From assembly GCF_009765755.1 (NCBI RefSeq), contig NZ_LMUV01000006.1:214103-278102 (forward strand): a stretch of 64,000 nucleotides of DNA, given 5' to 3'. How positions within the stretch are numbered: position 1 is the stretch's first letter; each line of letters begins with the position of its first letter. The translations under genes were made by a program, and so were the position numbers. The stretch comes from Rhodanobacter sp. L36 (lineage in GTDB: Bacteria; Pseudomonadota; Gammaproteobacteria; Xanthomonadales; Rhodanobacteraceae). Positions 56,193 to 64,000 of the stretch are shown here, piece by piece. The notes beneath the pieces were generated by a model. It did not search any database, was not told the origin of the DNA, and was given only the letters and a program-made list of their open reading frames with translations.

Positions 56193-56921
56193 CTATCTCG
56201 TCACATTTGTGACGGCGATGGCCCCGACGATTGGAGGAGTCAAGCACAGGTCACGCCAACGTAATGGCGGAAGGCTCGATCCAGGCGGTGGCGGCATGGA
56301 TTCGTTCGCGGAGGCCGAAAATGTGGAAGGCAATTGCGACAGGCCGATCCCGAAACCCTTGAGCAGCGCCTCCTTGCGTGTCCACAGGCGCAGCAGCTCG
56401 AGATCTCGATCTGGCGGGGGCAGTTTTTCGATATCCGCCGCTTCGGCCGGCGTGCAGATGGCGGTGGTCAGCGCGGACAAGTCCGCGCGGGACGGAAATT
56501 GTTCGATATCGACGCCCACCGTCACCGCCTGCGCCACGGCCACGGCCACCCACCTGCCGCTATGACTCAGGCTTGTCGACCATTGTGTTCCGGGCAGATG
56601 CGGCTGGCCCGAAGGAAGACTTTCCAGCGGCACCGAGGCTGGCTCGAGGCCAAGGCAATCGCAAAGCACGATTCGCCATATCGCGTGCGCAAGCACGTAG
56701 ATGTCGCGATCGCGGTCGAAGTGGAAGCGCGCCGCGCGTTCGCGTTCCCACGGTCCGAGAAACGTCTCGGCGATGGCCCGCTGTGGCAGCCATCGCGCGA
56801 CGTCGAAAATCGCGACGCCCGCTTCGCTTGCAACCGGCGGCACAAAGCCGGTCGATCCCAGATGTTGCCGGATCAACTCCGCGAAATCACCTTGTGCGTC
56901 GGTGTGATCAACCGTCGACAT
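56193..56921 (-). CDS. Sfp-type 4'-phosphopantetheinyl transferase
   Basis: Converts apo carrier domains of NRPS/PKS proteins to the active form using CoA. The 242-residue pseudo-dimeric layout is that of Sfp. VGVDIEQF at 136-142 carries the Mg2+ ligands Asp138 and Glu140, and LWTRKEALLKGFG at 179-191 has the WxxKEA motif. HLPGTQWSTSLSHSGRWVAVA is the CoA-binding part. It sits between wbpP and the sugar transferase gene, 7-14 kb from the megasynthases it would activate, linking the two functions of the locus. Confidence 0.93.
   Translation of the reverse strand: MSTVDHTDAQGDFAELIRQHLGSTGFVPPVASEAGVAIFDVARWLPQRAIAETFLGPWERERAARFHFDRDRDIYVLAHAIWRIVLCDCLGLEPASVPLESLPSGQPHLPGTQWSTSLSHSGRWVAVAVAQAVTVGVDIEQFPSRADLSALTTAICTPAEAADIEKLPPPDRDLELLRLWTRKEALLKGFGIGLSQLPSTFSASANESMPPPPGSSLPPLRWRDLCLTPPIVGAIAVTNVTR
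56199..56214. promoter_or_regulatory. 16-bp perfect palindrome, candidate operator
   Basis: CGTCACATTTGTGACG is a perfect palindrome (7-bp arms, 2-base centre). It lies in the last codons of the Sfp gene and about 105 bases upstream of the sugar-transferase start. The half TGTGACG recurs at 12063-12069 in front of the export operon. The arms are Clp/CRP-like half-sites but in everted order, so the binding protein is uncertain. Confidence 0.45.
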
Positions 56922-56943
56922 GTTTGCGGGCTGTGGCGAGAGA

Positions 56944-57996
56944 TCAACTGGCGTTCTGGCGCGCGATGAATCCCAGATACCAGGGCATCGCCACAGTCAG
57001 CCCAGCCTGCAACGTGTGCGTGGGCTCATAACCCAGCCGCGAATTCGCGCGGCCGATATCCGCCAGCGAATGGCGCACGTCACCGGCGCGAAAATCACGA
57101 TACACAGGCCGGCTGCCGTACGACTTTCCGCCCACCGCCAGTTCCGCCACCAGCGAATCGAACAGCTGGTTGAGGCTGGTGCGCTGACCGACGGCCACGT
57201 TGTAGACCATGTCGCGATGCTCGTCGGCCGACAGCGCCGCAAGCAGGTTGGCCTGCACCGCGTTGGCGACAAAACAGAAATCGCGCGTGGTTTCGCCGTC
57301 GCCGTTGATAAACACTTTTTCGCCGCGGATCATCGTGGCGATCCACTGCGGAATCACCGCCGCATAGGCGCCATCGGGGTCCTGCCGACACCCGAACACG
57401 TTGAAGTAACGCAGGCCGATGGCCTTGAAGCCATAGCAGCGCGCGAACACTTCGGCATAGATTTCATTGAGCAGCTTGGTTACCGCGTACGGCGATAGCG
57501 CGCGTCCGATCTTGTCCTCGACCTTGGGCAAGGTGGGCTCGTCGCCATACGTCGAACTCGATGCCGCGTAGGTGAAACTGTTGACGCCCTCGTCGCGCGC
57601 GGCCACCAGCATGTTGAGGAAACCGGTGGCGTTGGACGCGTGCGTGGCCAGCGGATCCTCGATCGAACGCGGCACCGAACCCAGCGCGGCCTGGTGCAGC
57701 ACGTAGCGAACGCCTTTGCAGGCTGCGCGACAATCTTCAAGGTTGCAGATGTCGCCGCGGATGAACCGAAAGCGCGACCACGCATCGGGTCCAACCAATT
57801 GCTCCACTTCATCCAGATTGCGCTGATAGCCGGTGGAAAAATTATCCAGGCCGACGACTTGCTGCCCGAGCTTGAGCAGGGTTTCGACGAGATTGGAGCC
57901 GATGAAACCGGCCGCGCCCGTCACCAGCCAGGTGGCAGATTCGCCGCGCAGGCGCTCCTGCAGCGCCTGCGGCAGTTCGACGTTGTTGGCCATCAC
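56944..57996 (-). CDS. wbpP: UDP-N-acetylglucosamine/glucuronate C4-epimerase (WbpP/TviC type)
   Basis: Extended SDR enzyme, 350 residues, interconverting UDP-GlcNAc(A) and UDP-GalNAc(A). [21 protein letters not shown] is the NAD loop, [12 protein letters not shown] the Ser motif and [17 protein letters not shown] the Yxxx[14 protein letters not shown] and [11 protein letters not shown] are typical of the WbpP subgroup. With TviB next to it the pair would make UDP-GalNAcA, as in Salmonella Vi antigen. ATGATG start overlapping the tviB stop; 22 bases before sfp. Confidence 0.9.
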   Translation of the reverse strand: MMANNVELPQALQERLRGESATWLVTGAAGFIGSNLVETLLKLGQQVVGLDNFSTGYQRNLDEVEQLVGPDAWSRFRFIRGDICNLEDCRAACKGVRYVLHQAALGSVPRSIEDPLATHASNATGFLNMLVAARDEGVNSFTYAASSSTYGDEPTLPKVEDKIGRALSPYAVTKLLNEIYAEVFARCYGFKAIGLRYFNVFGCRQDPDGAYAAVIPQWIATMIRGEKVFINGDGETTRDFCFVANAVQANLLAALSADEHRDMVYNVAVGQRTSLNQLFDSLVAELAVGGKSYGSRPVYRDFRAGDVRHSLADIGRANSRLGYEPTHTLQAGLTVAMPWYLGFIARQNAS

Positions 57997-59279
57997 AGTC
58001 TCCCGTCCACCGCATCGCGCGGCAGCACATATTTCACGTCGTAGATCACCGTGGACGGCTTGCCCAGGGCGCGAATGCCATCGACGCCCATGGCGACGAA
58101 TTGCCGATGCCCGACCGCGATGATCACCGCGTCGTAGCTGCCGGGCTCGGGATGCTCGACCGGATGGATGCCGTACTCGTGTTCGGCTTCGGCCACGCTG
58201 ACCCAGGGATCATGCACGTCGATCTGCGCGTCGTAGCCACGCAGCGCTTCGACGATATCGACCACGCGCGTGTTGCGCAGGTCCGGGCAGTTTTCCTTGA
58301 AGGCCAACCCGAGCAGCAGGATTTTCGCGCGCACCGGATTGATGCCCTTCCGCACCATCAGCCGGATCACTTCGTTGGCGATGTACGGACCCATGCTGTC
58401 GTTGGTGCGACGGCCCGCGAGGATCACATCGGGGTGATGCCCCACTTCTTGCGCCTTGTGCGTCAGGTAATACGGATCGACGCTGATGCAATGACCACCG
58501 ACCAGACCCGGCCGGAATGGCAGGAAGTTCCACTTGGTACCGGCCGCCTGCAGCACTTCGAGCGTGTCGATGCCGAGCTTGTTGAACAGGATCGCCAGGT
58601 CGTTGACCAGCGCAATATTGAGATCGCGCTGGGTGTTCTCGATCACCTTCGCCGCTTCGGCGACCTTGATGCAGCTGGCTTGGTGCGTGCCGGCAACGAT
58701 GATCGAGCCATACAGACGGTTCACGAAATCGGCCACTTCAGGCGTCGAGCCGGACGTGACTTTGAGGATGTTGGTGACGCGATGCTGCTTGTCGCCCGGG
58801 TTGATCCGCTCGGGACTGTAGCCGGCAAAAAAGTCCTGGTTGAACACCAGGCCCGAACCCTTGGCGAGAATCGGCACGCAGACTTCTTCGGTGCAACCGG
58901 GATAGACCGTGGATTCGTACACCACGATGTCGCCGGGCTTCAGCACCTTGCCGAGCGTCTCGCTCGCCTTGATCAGCGGCGTCAGGTCCGGCCGCTTGGC
59001 CGAATCGATCGGCGTCGGCACGGTAACGATGTAGACATTGCAGCCACGCAGGTCTTCGAGATCGGCACTGAAACCAAGTCGCGGCGACGCGGCGAGCTCA
59101 TCGGCGTCGACCTCGAGCGTGTTGTCGTGGCCGGTGCGCAACTCGTCGATGCGCGTCGTGTTGATGTCGAAACCGACCGTGTCGTAGTGCTTGCCGAATT
59201 CCACCGCCAACGGCAGCCCGACGTAGCCCAGCCCGATGATGGCGATCTTGCTGCTTTCCAGATTCCGCATGCGAAACAT
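57993..59279 (-). CDS. tviB: UDP-N-acetylglucosamine 6-dehydrogenase (TviB/WbpO type)
   Basis: NAD-dependent oxidation of UDP-GlcNAc (or UDP-GalNAc) to the uronic acid, 428 residues. [20 protein letters not shown] starts the Rossmann domain; [36 protein letters not shown] and the catalytic-Cys motif [20 protein letters not shown] are all intact. Start: ATG at 59277-59279 (MFRMRN) or the second ATG at 59268-59270, which has a better-placed GGGAT; the conserved part begins just after both. First gene of the tviB-wbpP-sfp-transferase-lyase run. Confidence 0.92.
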   Translation of the reverse strand: MFRMRNLESSKIAIIGLGYVGLPLAVEFGKHYDTVGFDINTTRIDELRTGHDNTLEVDADELAASPRLGFSADLEDLRGCNVYIVTVPTPIDSAKRPDLTPLIKASETLGKVLKPGDIVVYESTVYPGCTEEVCVPILAKGSGLVFNQDFFAGYSPERINPGDKQHRVTNILKVTSGSTPEVADFVNRLYGSIIVAGTHQASCIKVAEAAKVIENTQRDLNIALVNDLAILFNKLGIDTLEVLQAAGTKWNFLPFRPGLVGGHCISVDPYYLTHKAQEVGHHPDVILAGRRTNDSMGPYIANEVIRLMVRKGINPVRAKILLLGLAFKENCPDLRNTRVVDIVEALRGYDAQIDVHDPWVSVAEAEHEYGIHPVEHPEPGSYDAVIIAVGHRQFVAMGVDGIRALGKPSTVIYDVKYVLPRDAVDGRL

Positions 59280-59784
59280 CCCGGTGACTTTCAATTCGGA
59301 AATATTGCCAGTCCCTGGATTTCGAAGGTCCCTAACGACCGCGGCCATCCTGCCGGAGCGGCATGATGACATCGACTGGCTTCGAATATTCACCATCGAC
59401 CATCGGTCATATGGCTGTAACGCCCCTGTTCTGCAACGTTGTCGGCAACCCGGCCGACGCGCGATGCGCATCTTAGCGGTTGTCCGGCTTCACGACACTC
59501 GGCAACCACATGGTGTGCATGCAAGCAAGCTTCCATGGCGTTCGTTACCGATTCCCAGGGCGCGAAAGCTTCATCCAGCTTCTGGCTATCCACCGCGCCA
59601 TTGGAGGCATCGTCGATACCATTGCGGCAAAAACGCATATGCAGCACGTATAAACCAACGCAACCAACGTGGCTGCAGCCACGACCATCTCCAGCAATCA
59701 GGGCAGTGCCCGCCGGGCCATTGCCAATACTTCGCGCCGCGCCCTCGGCGGGAGTCTTCGTTGATCATCAAACCTGCTGCGCGC
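59280..59784. other. 500-base region between the polysaccharide locus and the effector gene
   Basis: No gene I can support. A frame of 85 codons (59390-59647, minus) lacks a ribosome site and recognisable homology. The region should contain the tviB promoter. AT-rich patches at 59385-59415 and 59630-59660 differ from the GC-rich locus and may mark the junction with the secretion-system region. Confidence 0.4.
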
Positions 59785-61749
59785 TCATTGCATGGGTCGT
59801 TGCATCCCGCCCTGCTGGTGATTGATCTGCGCGTGCTGCGCCTGAATCTGAGTTTGAATCTGCGCCTGCATCTGATCGTTCTGCTGGATATGCTGGATCG
59901 ACTGCTGAGCCTCGGGCGAGGGCTGTTTCACATCCACGATTGCAAGCAGGCCCGTGGATGATGGATGGAAAATCACTTGCCCGCCCTGTCTGTCGAAGGC
60001 GATCTCGCCGAGATTTCTTTCTCCCACGCCTTTCGCGTGGCAGGCCTCGGTGAACTGCAACAGACGCTTGTCGCTGGCTTCAGGAATGTGCTCCTTCAGT
60101 TGCTGGTACAACCCGTGGTGAGGATTGTCCGGATGACGCGGATCGTCATGCGCGTAAGACGCTTCCGCGGGCGCGATGGATTGTGCAAGCAATGGCGCGT
60201 GGTTCGTCGTAGCGAACGACGACTCAGCAGAACCGTGCGATGACTCGTAGGGACGCTGCACGGTGGTGACGTGCTCCGGCACGCCGTGTTGAAGGAACTG
60301 GTCTGCTTCTCGTTCCAAATCCAGGATATTCGCATCGAGACTGGGCGTAACCGTTGCCAGCAATGGATGCTTCTCGAAGGCTTCGGAAGCGGCTTGCCCG
60401 CCATGACTTATCGCCGTGGCCGCCTCGGCCAGACGCGGGTAATTGGCTGGATTGAGTTCCCATACGGTGGCCACTCCCAGCCCCGCCACCGCGCCCGTGG
60501 CAGCGAAAGCGGAAGGCGCATGTTGTGTCACGCCTTCGACGCTCCGAGCGGAAGCATCCAACCCCGCGCGTGCATAGTGGCCTGCACCGCCGATCATCGC
60601 GTGTTGCGCGGCCCCGTAACTCTCGGCACCTTTCGAAGTCGCCGATTCCACCGCGTGTGTGACCCCGTGAATCGTTGCCGCATCGGCCTGCCCCAACAAA
60701 CGATCGCTGGCGGCAAGCGCCGCACTCTGGCGCTGCAGTTCCAAGCCGTCTCGCTCAAGCACTGCTGCCATGCCCTGCAGAACGTGTTGCGCCCGCTCCG
60801 GCACCAAATGACCCACGCCACGCAGCATTGACGCGTCGACTTCCGCACCGAAATGCTGGGCTTGACCCAGTCGCTGATCCACTTGCGCCGTCACCTCAGC
60901 CTGGGCCACGCGCGCATGCGCCAGCGTTGCGCCGAGGACATGTTCGCCGGACTGGACCACCGACCCTTCGAGTCTGGTCGTCGCCTGCGCCAAGGTGCCG
61001 GCATAGTCCGCCGCGCCGTCCACACCGCGGCCCGTGGCATGCAGGCCTTGAGCGCTCAAATGGCCGCCCGCCGCGAACACTTCACCGCCGCGCTCGCCGA
61101 TACGCGCTCCAGCCGAAACGACAGCCAATGATTCCAGCAACGGTGTTGCCAGGCGCGTGGTTTCCGGCAGGCTGATCACCTGCACGCGCGGAATTAGATT
61201 TCCTTGCGCGTCGCGCGTCATCGCGGCCAGCACATGCTGCTCGCCGGCGGCCAGCGGCAAGTCGCGTAGGAGCTTATCGGTGTTGCCAGTAGCCACCTTG
61301 TCCACGAAAGCGTTCACCGTGGCTTGAGCTTGCGGCGGCAGACCTTCGCCCAACTTCTGTGCAAAAAATCTCTTCGCTTCCGGCACGCGCTGCAGTACCT
61401 CGCATGTTTCCTTCAACGTGCTGCCTAGCTCGAACCGATGCAGCGCGTCCATGTTGTGGATGTTGTTCTGCACACCATCGCTGAGAAGTTCGCCCTGAAC
61501 CTGATAGTTGGTGATGAGGTGGTTCAAATTCCTGGCAACCACAACGCCAGGATGTTCCTGTGCAAACCGCGCAGTCGTGATGGGATTAAGGCCAGCAGCG
61601 TTGAGCGTGGTAGCACGGGTATCCGTGACCGCCGCCACTGCCGCAGCCATTCCGCCGGCCAGGCTGTGGCCGGTGGATTCGAAATCAACGCCATGTAGCT
61701 TCAAGTCACGTCCTAGAAGCATCGCGCGATCGTAGTAATCCGTTTTCAA
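59785..61749 (-). CDS. 3' fragment of the effector, possible TTG-start product
   Basis: If translated independently from the TTG at 61747-61749 this would be a 654-residue protein retaining the GHSLAGG nucleophile region near residue 27-33 and the C-terminal secretion domain, but lacking the N-terminal ~157 residues of the intact family. No ribosome site precedes the TTG, so I think independent expression is unlikely. Confidence 0.35.
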   Translation of the reverse strand: MKTDYYDRAMLLGRDLKLHGVDFESTGHSLAGGMAAAVAAVTDTRATTLNAAGLNPITTARFAQEHPGVVVARNLNHLITNYQVQGELLSDGVQNNIHNMDALHRFELGSTLKETCEVLQRVPEAKRFFAQKLGEGLPPQAQATVNAFVDKVATGNTDKLLRDLPLAAGEQHVLAAMTRDAQGNLIPRVQVISLPETTRLATPLLESLAVVSAGARIGERGGEVFAAGGHLSAQGLHATGRGVDGAADYAGTLAQATTRLEGSVVQSGEHVLGATLAHARVAQAEVTAQVDQRLGQAQHFGAEVDASMLRGVGHLVPERAQHVLQGMAAVLERDGLELQRQSAALAASDRLLGQADAATIHGVTHAVESATSKGAESYGAAQHAMIGGAGHYARAGLDASARSVEGVTQHAPSAFAATGAVAGLGVATVWELNPANYPRLAEAATAISHGGQAASEAFEKHPLLATVTPSLDANILDLEREADQFLQHGVPEHVTTVQRPYESSHGSAESSFATTNHAPLLAQSIAPAEASYAHDDPRHPDNPHHGLYQQLKEHIPEASDKRLLQFTEACHAKGVGERNLGEIAFDRQGGQVIFHPSSTGLLAIVDVKQPSPEAQQSIQHIQQNDQMQAQIQTQIQAQHAQINHQQGGMQRPMQ

Positions 61750-61815
61750 GCCGATCGACTGGGGGAAATTATTGGCACCGAAATCCTCCGCTGATGTGTC
61801 GTGCCGCTTGCCATC

Positions 61816-62223
61816 CTAGGTCATCACTTCGCCGGAAGAGCCTTTGAACGCAAGTGTTGGCTTGTAGCCGGCCTGCTGAAGAGCAGCGTCGGGCAAGTAG
61901 ATTTCCGCGCGAAAGCCGGACTCGTTCGGATGCAGGGTTCGCAGCAATTGTTGCGGAGTCGTATGCAGCTGCGCTGCGTACTTTCTCATCATCTCCGGAT
62001 GTTCGCTTAGTCGTGTCCAGCCTTGCGGTGGCCGATTTGGATCCTGGTCCTTAGGATCCTTTCCCTTGCCCGCCCGGTACACGTCCTGCGCCAGACCATC
62101 CATCTGGCGAACGTGATATTCCTTCTGCAACCGATCCGCATACTGCAACGAAGTCGGATCGCCACGCTCATGAAGTTGTTGCAGCCTCTCTTGTTCGAGT
62201 TCGAGTTCGAGTTCGGTCGGCAT
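61816..62223 (-). CDS. 5' fragment of the effector (135 aa)
   Basis: This is what would be made if the TAG terminates: MPTELELELEQERLQQLHER through FKGSSGEVMT. AAGGA lies 7 bases before the ATG, so the gene has a proper start. The fragment has no catalytic Ser and no secretion domain and should be inert. Confidence 0.5.
   Translation of the reverse strand: MPTELELELEQERLQQLHERGDPTSLQYADRLQKEYHVRQMDGLAQDVYRAGKGKDPKDQDPNRPPQGWTRLSEHPEMMRKYAAQLHTTPQQLLRTLHPNESGFRAEIYLPDAALQQAGYKPTLAFKGSSGEVMT
62194..62214 (-). repeat. hexanucleotide tandem repeat in the effector start
   Basis: Three and a half copies of GAACTC encode Glu-Leu-Glu-Leu-Glu-Leu-Glu at residues 4-10. Copy-number change keeps the frame. 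Confidence 0.6.
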
Positions 62224-62262
62224 AGTTCATTCCTTGATCAGGTAGATTGCGACGGCATGGAT

Positions 62263-63168
62263 TTACAATAAAGGGATGTCTTTTTCTTCGTATGGCTGCC
62301 CCAAATCCCTGCGCCAATTGTGATAAACAGCAGGCATCGGCGGCCGTTTGATTCCGTGTGTGAAAAGCCACTGCTGGCACTTGCGCTTCCAGTCAAGCAT
62401 GTTCGGCTTGTCGGGGTACCAGAAGATGGCTTCGACTGGGAGATAATGCATTTCTTCACCCGCCGGCTTGATCCCCGAGTTCGCCTTGGGATCGGCCCCG
62501 TGCTGTAGCAACCAATAAGCAGCCATGAAATTCCCCTCGGCGGTGTAATCATAAAGAATGGAGCCGCTCTGCGTTATTGCATTTGCATCCGCTCCGCGCT
62601 CCACCAGCATTTGCACGTTCTGCCACTGGTTGTGCCAAATGTAGGCTTGGAACAACAACGTTTCGCCGTTGACATTACGCGTATTCGGATCGCCCCCATG
62701 CTCCAACAGCAATTTCAAATAAGCCGGATCTTCGTTCATTGCGGCATAGACCATTGCATTGTCGTAGTAGAGAACTACGGTTTTATCGAGATCGGGGTAG
62801 CGCATCTTGACGTTGGGATTTGCGCCGTCGTCCAGCAACGCCTTGAGCCCCCCCAGACTCTGCGTGATCACGGGCCATGCCACTACAGGCACACGTTCTT
62901 CGTCGTTGGTATCGCTGAACAACGCATCCGGATTGACATGCTCGTCCTTGATCAACCGCCGCACTTCACCGGCATTGTTGTCTTGTGCTGCGCGCGCCAG
63001 CACTTGCGCCTGCGGATTCCTGAAGGTTCTGGCCGCGTCGAACAATCCTTTCGACGGTGTTGATGGAGCCGGATTCGAACTCTCAGATGAACTGCTCGGT
63101 GCAGACAGACTGCAGCTGGCGAGCCATATCACCAAGCCCGCTACACCGATCCAGCGCAGTGCTTTCAA
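62263..63168 (-). CDS. ankyrin-repeat lipoprotein, candidate effector immunity protein
   Basis: A 301-residue protein starting at TTG (63166-63168): MKALRWIGVAGLVIWLASC is a compact lipoprotein signal with lipobox LASC. A Ser/Pro-rich linker follows, then ankyrin repeats: LARAAQDNNAGEVRRLIKDEHVNPDALF, GGLKALLDDGANPN, PAYLKLLLEHGGDPNTRNVNGETLLF, NVQMLVERGADANA and YWLLQHGADP. The ATG at 63240 would overlap the upstream gene and spoil the signal. It lies 39 bases upstream of the effector gene on the same strand. Periplasmic lipoproteins are the usual immunity partners of these effectors, so it probably protects against the lipase (inference). Confidence 0.75.
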   Translation of the reverse strand: MKALRWIGVAGLVIWLASCSLSAPSSSSESSNPAPSTPSKGLFDAARTFRNPQAQVLARAAQDNNAGEVRRLIKDEHVNPDALFSDTNDEERVPVVAWPVITQSLGGLKALLDDGANPNVKMRYPDLDKTVVLYYDNAMVYAAMNEDPAYLKLLLEHGGDPNTRNVNGETLLFQAYIWHNQWQNVQMLVERGADANAITQSGSILYDYTAEGNFMAAYWLLQHGADPKANSGIKPAGEEMHYLPVEAIFWYPDKPNMLDWKRKCQQWLFTHGIKRPPMPAVYHNWRRDLGQPYEEKDIPLL

Positions 63169-63187
63169 TGCAGTCAGCTCTTTGGTG

Positions 63188-63648
63188 TTAATGGGATTTC
63201 TCAGTGAAGTCCACGGCGGAAACATAACTACCGTCCTCATTCAAAACCATGATGTGCGCAATGACCACGCCAAGATTTTTCATATTCAACGGGCAGGCAA
63301 ACATCGATTCTGTCGTTCCGTCCGGATCATTGATCGGCGTTTGAACACATGCGTCCATATCAATTTTGGTCAACGAAAAAAGGGGGATTTGAATCTTGGT
63401 AAAAATCCGGCGAATGGCATCATCGCCCTGCTTCTTGCGGGTAATCGGACTGATCATGGAAAGCATTCCTTCGACATCCGATTTTTTTGCCGCCCCGACA
63501 TAAAGTATTGCAGCAGCCTTGTTTTCTCTCTTTGTATTTCACCGTCGATTGCCATCGATACTTGCCGCGCATCTGATTCCTGAGCAGCGACAGAGGGTGG
63601 CAATGCGCAACTCCATAGGAAGGCATGAGCGACGAGTCCAAATTTCAA
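63188..63648 (-). pseudogene. small secreted protein, frameshifted at an A7 run
   Basis: The 5' part starts at TTG 63646-63648 with a signal peptide (MKFGLVAHAFLWSCALPPSVAAQ) and runs to QYFMSGRQK before stopping at 63454. The 3' part, in another frame, continues EGMLSMISPITRKKQGDDAIRRIF ... VSAVDFTEKSH, ending at 63188. The frames join at a run of seven A on the minus strand (63482-63488); eight A would restore one ~153-residue exported protein. It may be a real deletion, programmed slippage or a sequencing error. The protein is unknown. It lies 20 bases before the ankyrin lipoprotein gene and after virD4. Confidence 0.6.
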
Positions 63649-63790
63649 TCAGTTGGAAGACAATGACAATTTCACCGATCCATCTCCTATGTGAGGGTGT
63701 GCGTCATAAAGCGTCCCGTAACTAGGCCAACATACCGAGCGAGAGTCGTTCGCGTACATGGTCGTGATTGCACGCGCGGTGACGCCGGCA

Positions 63791-64000
63791 TCAGTTCGCC
63801 AGCCATCGACTCTCCTGCGCATTCTGCGAGCGAACAACGTTCTTGGTGGCCGATCCTTGTTGCGAGCTCGACGCGACCATCCTGATTTTCGCCGGCGCCA
63901 CACTTGCCCGCTCCTTGAAGTTCTTGTCCTTGAAGAACCAGTTCTTCTTCGCGCGGATGGGTTTGCAGCCTTCGTAGAAGATCAGCTCGTCATCGGCCGG
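63791..64000 (-). CDS. virD4: VirD4/TraG-type type IV secretion coupling protein (C-terminal part)
   Basis: The last 69 residues are visible. The sequence ADDELIFYEGCKPIRAKKNW with FFKDKNFKERA matches the conserved C-terminal end of VirD4 coupling ATPases (EG.RPI..KK..Y..D..F), followed by a polar tail ending SRWLAN. VirD4 selects substrates for the type IV secretion channel and, in xanthomonads, binds XVIPCD domains of effectors. The gene enters from beyond the right edge. A ~140-base gap with no gene separates it from the frameshifted small gene. Confidence 0.72.
   Translation of the reverse strand, partial: PADDELIFYEGCKPIRAKKNWFFKDKNFKERASVAPAKIRMVASSSQQGSATKNVVRSQNAQESRWLAN

Larger units (their letters stand above)
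59785..62223 (-). pseudogene. type IV secretion effector (lipase + XVIPCD-like), split by in-frame TAG
   Basis: Two consecutive open stretches are in the same frame, separated only by one TAG (61816-61818); read through, they give one 812-residue protein. N-part: GWTRLSEHPEMMRKYAAQLH ... YKPTLAFKGSSGEVMT. After the stop: DGKRHDTSAEDFGANNFPQS, YYDRAMLLGRDL and the lipase elbow TGHSLAGG (GxSxG). C-part: a long helical linker, then a XVIPCD-like domain (DDPRHPDNPHHGLYQQLKEHIP ... ACHAKGVGERNLGEIAFDR) with a Gln-rich tail. XVIPCDs dock effectors on VirD4, and the end of a VirD4 gene is 1.6 kb upstream. A phospholipase-type antibacterial toxin is likely. The stop would remove nearly all of it. Confidence 0.85.

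Noticed and set aside
59390..59647. 85-codon minus-strand frame between tviB and the effector gene
   Set aside because: No ribosome site, no recognisable family, and it overlaps the expected tviB promoter region.
61747..61749. Effector 3' fragment as an independent complete lipase gene
   Set aside because: No ribosome site before the TTG, and the frame continues upstream without a break except for one TAG, so a single interrupted gene explains it better.
63649..63903. 84-codon minus-strand frame overlapping the virD4 end
   Set aside because: It runs in a different frame through the virD4 C-terminal coding sequence and is Arg-rich.

Overview
The window reads as chromosome from a high-GC gammaproteobacterium of the Xanthomonadales, most likely Rhodanobacteraceae (a Dyella/Rhodanobacter/Luteibacter-like organism). 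The basis is the PhoP/PhoQ pair, a long TrpS with an extra C-terminal domain, the birA-coaX-SPOR cluster, and a type IV secretion effector with a XVIPCD-like C-terminus beside the end of a VirD4-type coupling protein. No insertion sequence, CRISPR array, phage or rRNA was seen. One tRNA (Thr, anticodon TGT) is present.

Region 1 (1-11.7 kb) is housekeeping: YgjP-like metallopeptidase (partial), a VOC protein, trpS, arginase, tRNA-Thr with its own promoter and terminator, a SPOR protein, coaX, birA, a small exported protein, mtfA, phoQ/phoP with a PepSY protein, and dusA.

Region 2 (12.1-59.3 kb) is one very large extracellular polysaccharide locus of the Wzx/Wzy type. It starts with a tightly overlapping operon of Wza-like exporter, Wzz-like chain-length protein, an autokinase-like ATPase with a broken P-loop, an outer-membrane barrel, two exosortase-A-system-type alpha/beta hydrolases and a secreted glycan-active protein. 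Glycosyltransferases, deacetylases, a CelD-like acetyltransferase, an oxidoreductase-epimerase fusion, a CapK-like ligase, the flippase and an O-antigen-ligase-type polymerase follow. The far end supplies precursors and initiation: TviB and WbpP (UDP-GlcNAc to UDP-GalNAcA), a WcaJ/EpsB-type phosphoglycosyl transferase and a secreted heparinase-like lyase. The layout resembles PEP-CTERM/exosortase-A polysaccharide loci, but no exosortase is present in the window.

The striking part is an assembly line inside this locus (35.6-50.3 kb): a 2404-residue NRPS-PKS protein (A-T-KS-AT-ACP-aminotransferase) overlapping by 4 bases a 2153-residue NRPS (C-A-T-C-A-T), with a JmjC/cupin-like protein immediately upstream. 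A Sfp-type phosphopantetheinyl transferase lies between wbpP and the initiating transferase gene. There is no thioesterase or reductase release domain. The simplest reading is a short peptide beginning with a 3,4-diamino acid and ending in two glycine-like residues. Its embedding in the polysaccharide genes suggests, as inference only, that the peptide decorates the polymer or is co-regulated with it.

Region 3 (59.8-64 kb, minus strand) is the edge of a bacteria-killing type IV secretion locus: the VirD4 C-terminus, a small secreted protein broken by a frameshift at an A7 run, an ankyrin lipoprotein (candidate immunity protein), and a lipase-type effector split by one in-frame TAG.
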